Shown here piece after piece: positions 15,552 through 18,743 of a DNA stretch of 18,743 nt (position 1 is the stretch's first letter; every line of letters starts with the position of its first letter). The position numbers and the translations under genes were made by a program. The stretch is from Gammaproteobacteria bacterium (lineage in GTDB: Bacteria; Pseudomonadota; Gammaproteobacteria; Natronospirales; REEB76), in assembly GCA_028871235.1 (NCBI GenBank), contig JAGWNO010000016.1, positions 1 through 18,743 of the forward strand. Reading direction: 5' to 3'. A model generated the notes under the pieces. It was given only the letters and a program-made list of their open reading frames with translations, did no database searches and was not told where the DNA came from.

Positions 15552-15739
15552 GGCACCTCCTGCGGTGTGCGATACGGGCTGGGTTACTCTTTGAGCCTAA
15601 ATCAAAACCCCGGAGTTGGCCCGTTGACGTCGGTGTGCAGGTCCGCCCTGGTAGCGGAAAGCCTAAAGCGTTACGGCCGGCTCCACCTGAACCTTTGGTT
15701 CAAGGGCGAAAGCCTGTAACGGCACTGGCGGGAGGCGCC
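15552..15739 (+). ncRNA. ssrS: 6S RNA
   Basis: 6S RNA binds the sigma-70 RNA polymerase holoenzyme and lowers transcription in stationary phase by mimicking an open promoter. There is no protein gene between zapA and ygfA, but the interval folds as expected. CCTCCTGC (15556-15563) pairs with GCGGGAGG (15728-15735) as the closing stem, and GGC/GCC may extend it across one mismatch. The 3' part contains the conserved hairpin TGAACC-TTT-GGTTCA (15688-15702) followed by AAGGGCGAAAGCCTG, much like the E. coli and Pseudomonas 3' halves. The length of about 188 nt and the place upstream of ygfA match ssrS. The ends are estimated from the stem; no clear -10 box was found upstream. Confidence 0.9.
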
Positions 15740-15755
15740 TCTTATCCTTCCCTCC

Positions 15756-16376
15756 ATGACAACGCGTAACCTGCTACGCCGCCAGATGCGCGACCGCCGC
15801 CGCGCGCTCACCGCGGACCTGCGCCAACAGGCCGCACAATCCCTGGTGGCGGTGCTGACCTCACAGGCTGTATACCATAGTGCCCGTCATATAGCCGCTT
15901 ACGTGGCAGTGGAGGGCGAACTGGACCCCATGCTGCTGCTGCTGCGGGCCCACGAGGACGGCAAACAGCTCTATCTGCCCGTGCTGCAGGCAAAACGGGA
16001 TGCACCTCTCGGCTTCTTCCGCTACACACCGGGCATCGCGCTGCAGCCGAACCGGCTCGGCATCCCCGAACCGCCCGTCTCCCGCGGCGGCTGCATATCT
16101 CCGCAGTCATTGGATCTGGTGCTGACACCGCTGGTGGCCTTCGACGGCAACGGCCACCGCCTGGGGATGGGCGGCGGCTTCTACGACCGCAGTTTCGCCT
16201 TCCTCAGGACCGGCGCCGTCAAACCCATGCTGCTGGGGCTGGCATATGAGTTCCAGCGCCTTGAGCAGCTGCATGAAGAAAACTGGGATGTGGCGCTGGC
16301 CGGGGTGGCCACGGAACGCCGCTGCTATTTCTTTGACTCACGGGAAACAAAACCGGCATGCACTACTGGCTCATGA
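15756..16376 (+). CDS. ygfA: 5-formyltetrahydrofolate cyclo-ligase
   Basis: This enzyme converts 5-formyl-THF to 5,10-methenyl-THF using ATP, returning a storage folate to one-carbon metabolism. The 206-residue protein has VAVEGELDP (residues 50-58), LGIPEP (101-106) and the nucleotide/metal-binding loop GHRLGMGGGFYDR (133-145). It begins about 16 nt after the 6S RNA, so both are probably made from one precursor, as in other proteobacteria. The last 19 nt overlap the EVE-domain gene. The C-terminal tail (SRETKPACTTGS) is not conserved. Confidence 0.94.
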   Translation: MTTRNLLRRQMRDRRRALTADLRQQAAQSLVAVLTSQAVYHSARHIAAYVAVEGELDPMLLLLRAHEDGKQLYLPVLQAKRDAPLGFFRYTPGIALQPNRLGIPEPPVSRGGCISPQSLDLVLTPLVAFDGNGHRLGMGGGFYDRSFAFLRTGAVKPMLLGLAYEFQRLEQLHEENWDVALAGVATERRCYFFDSRETKPACTTGS

Positions 16377-16825
16377 AATCCGAACCGGCTGTGTTCGGCA
16401 TCGACGATCTTGCCAGCAGACCGCGCCAGACCGCTTCGTGGGACGGAATACGCAATTATCAGGTGCGCAACATGCTGCGGGACCAGATGCACAAAGGCGA
16501 CCTGGCCTTCTTTTATCACTCCAGCTGTGCACCGCCGGGCATCGCCGGCATCATGAAAATAAGCCGCGCGGGCCATGTGGATACCACGGCTTTTGAGCCG
16601 AAAAGCCCGCATTTCGACGCCCGCAGCACCCCCGGGCAACCCCTCTGGTACATGGTGGATGTCACCCTGGTAAAGCGATTCGGGCAGCCAGTTACACTCA
16701 CAGAATTGCGCCGTCATGCCACGCTCCGCGAGATGTTCATCCTGCGGCGCGGCAACCGTCTTTCCATCACACCAGTCACCACAAAACAGTGGCAATACAT
16801 CCTCAAACTCGCTGACGATGCCTGA
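16358..16825 (+). CDS. EVE domain-containing protein
   Basis: The 155-residue protein is a single EVE domain, a PUA-like fold related to YTH and ASCH domains that is thought to bind modified bases. It has the hallmark opening HYWLMKSEP, WDGIRNYQVRNMLRD, KGDLAFFYHSSC, GIAGIMKI and a PLWYMVDVTLV strand, and nearly the whole length belongs to the domain. The human relative is THYN1. It overlaps the end of ygfA by 19 nt, which implies coupling in the ssrS-ygfA-EVE unit. The ATG has only a weak GGGAAAC-type site upstream. What it binds in this organism is unknown. Confidence 0.93.
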   Translation: MHYWLMKSEPAVFGIDDLASRPRQTASWDGIRNYQVRNMLRDQMHKGDLAFFYHSSCAPPGIAGIMKISRAGHVDTTAFEPKSPHFDARSTPGQPLWYMVDVTLVKRFGQPVTLTELRRHATLREMFILRRGNRLSITPVTTKQWQYILKLADDA

Positions 16826-16904
16826 ATGCATCCTGCAAGTGGCAAAATCGCCGACAAAATGCCGCACGCAGATGCCAGCAACGGTACAAAACATGTCCTG
16901 AAAG

Positions 16905-16925
16905 CGATTTTGTGCTCCAAAATCG
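16905..16925. other. AT-rich inverted repeat between the EVE gene and the mini-histone gene
   Basis: CGATTTT and AAAATCG form a perfect 7-bp stem with loop GTGCTCC, followed on the plus strand by GGAAAAAAT. Placed 79 nt after the EVE stop, it could be a weak terminator or a regulator site; the run that follows is A, not T, on the coding strand. Confidence 0.35.
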
Positions 16926-16966
16926 GAAAAAATGTTTGCAAAACTGGAATTTTACATTTTCTTGTA

Positions 16967-16972
16967 TATACT
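16967..16972 (+). promoter_or_regulatory. Candidate -10 element of the mini-histone gene
   Basis: TATACT (five of six to consensus) lies in a markedly AT-rich stretch (about 16925-16972) that contrasts with the GC-rich surroundings. A -35 is not clear; CTGGAA at the 17-nt spacing is poor. It gives a leader of about 30 nt containing GGGAGG (16995-17000). Confidence 0.45.
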
Positions 16973-17010
16973 CAGGTGCGTGTACGATCTAACCGGGAGG
17001 ATCCCTGACT

Positions 17011-17193
17011 ATGAAACGTAAAGCGAAAGCGAAAAAGACCAAGGTCGCGGCCAAGAAAAAGAAAAAGGCTGCTGTGAAGAAGGCCCCTCGCCGTCGTCGC
17101 AAAAAGAAGGCTGGCGGGCGCAAGAAGAAAGCCGGTGGCCGTAAGAAGAAAGGCGGTCGTCGCCGTCGCAGGAAAGCCAGCGCGGCAATGTAA
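17011..17193 (+). CDS. Histone H1-like Lys/Arg-rich small protein
   Basis: A 60-residue protein made almost only of Lys (23), Arg (12), Ala and Gly, with no acidic residues and no predicted fold. A seven-residue unit KKKAGGR occurs at 31-37 and 38-44, with a shorter KKKGGR at 45-50, then an Arg run. This resembles bacterial histone-H1-like or AlgP-type C-terminal tails, which bind DNA or RNA through charge. It is a stand-alone gene: AT-rich promoter-like region upstream, GGGAGG 10 nt before the ATG, and a strong intrinsic terminator right after the stop, so it is very likely expressed. A role in nucleoid compaction is inferred; an RNA- or ribosome-binding role is equally possible. Confidence 0.82.
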   Translation: MKRKAKAKKTKVAAKKKKKAAVKKAPRRRRKKKAGGRKKKAGGRKKKGGRRRRRKASAAM

Positions 17194-17212
17194 AGCCGTC
17201 AGGCTTTGCTTA

Positions 17213-17243
17213 AATAGGCCCGCTTTGGCGGGCCTATTTTTTT
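17213..17243 (+). terminator. Intrinsic terminator of the mini-histone gene
   Basis: AATAGGCCCGC (17213-17223) and GCGGGCCTATT (17228-17238) form a perfect 11-bp stem with a TTTG loop, followed by a run of T to 17243. This is a textbook Rho-independent terminator, 20 nt past the stop codon, and it separates the gene from rpiA. Confidence 0.95.
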
Positions 17244-17268
17244 GACAGCAGTCGGGAGACCGGCATCC

Positions 17269-17925
17269 ATGGGCGTGGAAGACAACAAAAAACGGGCGGC
17301 TCTCGAAGCCCTGAAATGGGTGCACGACGCCAGGATCATCGGTGTCGGCACCGGCTCTACGATCAACCATTTCATCGATGCCTTGGGGGACATCAAAGGC
17401 CGCCTGGATGGCGTGGTATCGAGTTCTGAAGCGTCCACTCTGCGTTTGAAAGCAGCCGGCATCCCGGTACTGGACCTGAATGCCGCCGGCGAGCTGCCCG
17501 TCTACGTGGATGGCGCCGATGAGGCCAACCGCCATCTGCAACTCATCAAGGGCGGCGGCGGGGCGCTGACGCGGGAAAAGATCGTGGCCGCTGTCAGCAA
17601 ACGCTTCGTATGCATCGTGGATGACAGCAAGCTGGTGCAGGTGCTCGGCGGTTTCCCGCTGCCGGTGGAGGTTATCCCCATGGCCCGCAGCCACGTGGCG
17701 CGGGAACTGGTGAAGCTGGGCGGCCGGCCGGACTGGCGCCAAGGCTTCATCACCGACAACGGCAACGTCATCCTGGATGTCCACGGCCTGTCCATAATCG
17801 ATCCGCCGCATCTCGAGTCGGAGATCAACCAGATCACCGGGGTGGTGTGCGTGGGCATCTTCGCCCGCCGCCCGGCGGATGTGCTGCTGGTGGGTGCAGC
17901 GCATGGGGTACAGACGTTGCCTTGA
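17269..17925 (+). CDS. rpiA: Ribose-5-phosphate isomerase A
   Basis: RpiA interconverts ribose-5-phosphate and ribulose-5-phosphate in the pentose phosphate pathway. The 218-residue protein is full length. It has GVGTGST (25-31), the SSSEAST loop (51-57), the active-site DGADE (Asp81 and Asp84), [11 protein letters not shown] (Lys94, Glu103) and the C-terminal [11 protein letters not shown]. These catalytic residues fall at the same numbers as in E. coli RpiA. The ATG at 17269 has GGGAG about 10 nt upstream; a TTG at 17242 lies in the terminator T-run and is not a credible start. It is the only gene between the mini-histone terminator and its own terminator-like hairpin. Confidence 0.97.
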   Translation: MGVEDNKKRAALEALKWVHDARIIGVGTGSTINHFIDALGDIKGRLDGVVSSSEASTLRLKAAGIPVLDLNAAGELPVYVDGADEANRHLQLIKGGGGALTREKIVAAVSKRFVCIVDDSKLVQVLGGFPLPVEVIPMARSHVARELVKLGGRPDWRQGFITDNGNVILDVHGLSIIDPPHLESEINQITGVVCVGIFARRPADVLLVGAAHGVQTLP

Positions 17926-17932
17926 TACCGGT

Positions 17933-17968
17933 GCCGATCCCGCGGTGGCGGGGTCCATCGGCATTTTT
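17933..17968 (+). terminator. Probable terminator of rpiA
   Basis: GCCGAT (17933-17938) with ATCGGC (17957-17962) and CCCGC with GCGGG inside form an interrupted stem, followed by ATTTTT (17963-17968). It begins 8 nt after the rpiA stop. A small internal bulge makes the fold imperfect, but the placement and T-run fit an intrinsic terminator. Confidence 0.75.
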
Positions 17969-17995
17969 CAGCGGCCAGATCCGTGCAAAATGGGG

Positions 17996-18022
17996 AAAAC
18001 CGCGGATTCACTTCGCGGTTTT
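17996..18022. repeat. Perfect 9-bp hairpin, bidirectional-terminator-like
   Basis: AAAACCGCG and CGCGGTTTT enclose a 9-nt loop (GATTCACTT). The A-stem-T layout would work as a weak terminator in both directions. It lies 27 nt after the rpiA terminator T-run. Confidence 0.6.
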
Positions 18023-18024
18023 CG

Positions 18025-18058
18025 ACTCTGAAAACTCCAGTGATGGATTTTTCAGAGT
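18025..18058. repeat. Long hairpin with GTGA tetraloop
   Basis: ACTCTGAAAA pairs with TTTTCAGAGT (10 bp). After a single C/T mismatch, TCCA pairs with TGGA around a GTGA (GNRA-type) tetraloop. This makes a 34-nt near-perfect hairpin placed two bases after the previous one. Confidence 0.65.
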
Positions 18059-18158
18059 TCCCCCGGATTGATGGAGCCGGAGCACATCCAAGCAAATTTC
18101 TCGGGAACCCCCATACCTCCCTCAGTTTCGTTTTAGGATTGCAGAACAGGGGGCCACC

Positions 18159-18174
18159 CCTGGCGCTTGCCAGG
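18159..18174. repeat. 6-bp GC hairpin
   Basis: CCTGGC and GCCAGG enclose the loop GCTT. A GGGGG-CCA-CCCC pairing just before it would compete for two of its bases. No T-run follows. Confidence 0.5.
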
Positions 18175-18268
18175 TATTTCCTCGGGCTTCCCGCTGCGCT
18201 GCCTATGGGATGCTTGCACGGAATAGTCGGATAGCAGAGTTGCCAAGAGTTCGTCGGCAATTTGGAAG

Positions 18269-18743
18269 GTGGGAGTCAAGTCGTTGCAACACTTGTCACT
18301 CTGCATACTCATATTCGGTGCACTGGCAACGGGGCAGGCGAACGCCGCAGCGAATTATTCCTTCCTGGACGCGGGCGCGGTGGAGGAACAAAGACCCGGC
18401 GCCATCACCGGCCGCGGCCCCTTGGTCGCCGCATCCCTCGCGCTCGATGACCACCTGTTCATGTTCGGCGAGTATCAGGATGAATCATCCGGCGGCATGC
18501 CGCTGCACGATCATGCCGCCGGATTCGGCGCGCACTTCGCGCTGAGCCAAACCCTGGATCTCGCCGTGTCCGCCGGTTGGGCCGCCAAGACTTCTTTGCA
18601 AAAGACAGATCGGGGATGGGTTGCGAAGCTCGCGCTCCGCTGGACGCTTGACGAAAATGTAGAACTTGAACCCGGCATCTGGCGCACATCTCCCGGGCGC
18701 GGCGTGAACCAGTTCTATACGGACGTCCGGTACAACTTCAGGG
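18269..18743 (+). CDS. Secreted outer-membrane beta-barrel-like protein, 3' end beyond window
   Basis: The frame reads without stops to the window end (about 158 codons). It starts with a signal-peptide-like segment: Lys near the start, hydrophobic core LSLCILIFGALA, and a likely cleavage after GQANA. The mature part shows alternating amphipathic strands typical of small outer-membrane barrels: LVAASLALDDHLFMFGEYQDE, GFGAHFALSQTLDLAVSAGWAAK, VAKLALRWTLDENVELEPGIW, FYTDVRYNF. There is no ATG near the start. GTG at 18269 gives a signal peptide with a positive n-region; TTG at 18284 has GGGAG at an ideal 8-nt spacing but loses the Lys. An in-frame TAG at 18224 limits the 5' end. The strand pattern recalls Ax21-like barrels of Xanthomonadaceae, but this is only a weak resemblance. 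Confidence 0.75.
   Translation, partial: MGVKSLQHLSLCILIFGALATGQANAAANYSFLDAGAVEEQRPGAITGRGPLVAASLALDDHLFMFGEYQDESSGGMPLHDHAAGFGAHFALSQTLDLAVSAGWAAKTSLQKTDRGWVAKLALRWTLDENVELEPGIWRTSPGRGVNQFYTDVRYNFR

Larger units (their letters stand above)
17926..18268. other. Non-coding, hairpin-rich region between rpiA and the barrel gene
   Basis: No frame in this 343-nt stretch looks like a real gene: the open frames have no clean ribosome-binding site, no domain and unnatural composition. After the rpiA terminator it holds two strong adjacent hairpins (17996-18022 and 18025-18058), a GC hairpin (18159-18174), and complementary pairs CGGGAA/TTCCCG (18102-18107 with 18188-18193) and CCCCC/GGGGG (18108-18112 with 18149-18153). 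It may hold a small RNA or the regulatory leader of the next gene, or be a remnant of a dispersed repeat. No known RNA family is recognised. Confidence 0.6.

Noticed and set aside
15210..15769. Plus-strand frames running through the 6S RNA region
   Set aside because: They cross the conserved 6S pairing segments and overlap zapA out of frame; no protein similarity is visible.
16972..17964. Minus-strand frame (330 codons) across the mini-histone gene and rpiA
   Set aside because: Antisense to rpiA catalytic motifs and to a strong terminator; Phe/Leu-rich end is just the complement of Lys/Arg codons.
17983..18234. Small plus-strand frame of 83 codons after rpiA
   Set aside because: It runs through both strong hairpins, has no ribosome-binding site and no domain; RNA structure or a repeat explains the region better.
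1..18743. CRISPR array, integrase, transposase, toxin-antitoxin or phage genes
   Set aside because: No regularly spaced repeats and no such protein motifs were seen on either strand; the gene content is that of a conserved chromosome region.

Overview
This GC-rich window looks like chromosomal DNA of a gammaproteobacterium. The best evidence is gene order: the block UPF0149 (ygfB) - pepP - ubiH - ubiI on the minus strand, divergent from a TIGR02449 gene - zapA - 6S RNA - ygfA on the plus strand, is a conserved gammaproteobacterial arrangement. A mutS gene divergent from a pncC...recA-recX block is also familiar from this class. The genus cannot be told from the window. Most genes are housekeeping. 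No phage, transposase, CRISPR, tRNA or rRNA was found.

Layout. Positions 1-4167, minus strand: pncC, DUF1326, DUF2182, thpR, recA and recX, with recX cut by the window edge. The overlapping DUF1326-DUF2182 pair (conserved Cys motifs, membrane protein) sits inside this DNA-repair neighbourhood and is the least understood functional unit here. A LexA-box-like dyad lies just upstream of recA. Positions 4256-6850, plus: mutS. Positions 6911-7549, minus: a small alpha/beta hydrolase convergent with mutS. Positions 7685-10268, plus: ispG (MEP isoprenoid pathway), then phhA-phhB (phenylalanine hydroxylation and pterin cofactor recycling). Positions 10378-14853, minus: ygfB-pepP-ubiH-ubiI, a tight operon for ubiquinone hydroxylation plus an aminopeptidase.

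Positions 14961-16825, plus: a TIGR02449 coiled-coil gene, zapA (cell division), the 6S RNA gene, ygfA (5-formyl-THF cyclo-ligase) and an EVE-domain gene. These are followed by a 60-residue Lys/Arg-only-charged histone-H1-like gene with its own promoter-like region and a strong terminator (17011-17243), and by rpiA (17269-17925). From 17926 to about 18268 there is no convincing protein gene, but there is a cluster of strong inverted repeats. The window ends inside a secreted, probably outer-membrane beta-barrel gene that uses a non-ATG start.

Functional links: recA/recX/mutS handle recombination and repair. IspG and UbiH/UbiI feed isoprenoid and quinone synthesis. PhhA/PhhB work together on phenylalanine. 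6S RNA and YgfA form a conserved pair. The most useful second-look items are the DUF1326-DUF2182 module with its upstream dyad, the structured region after rpiA, the mini-histone gene, and several starts that only make sense as GTG/TTG or near-leaderless.
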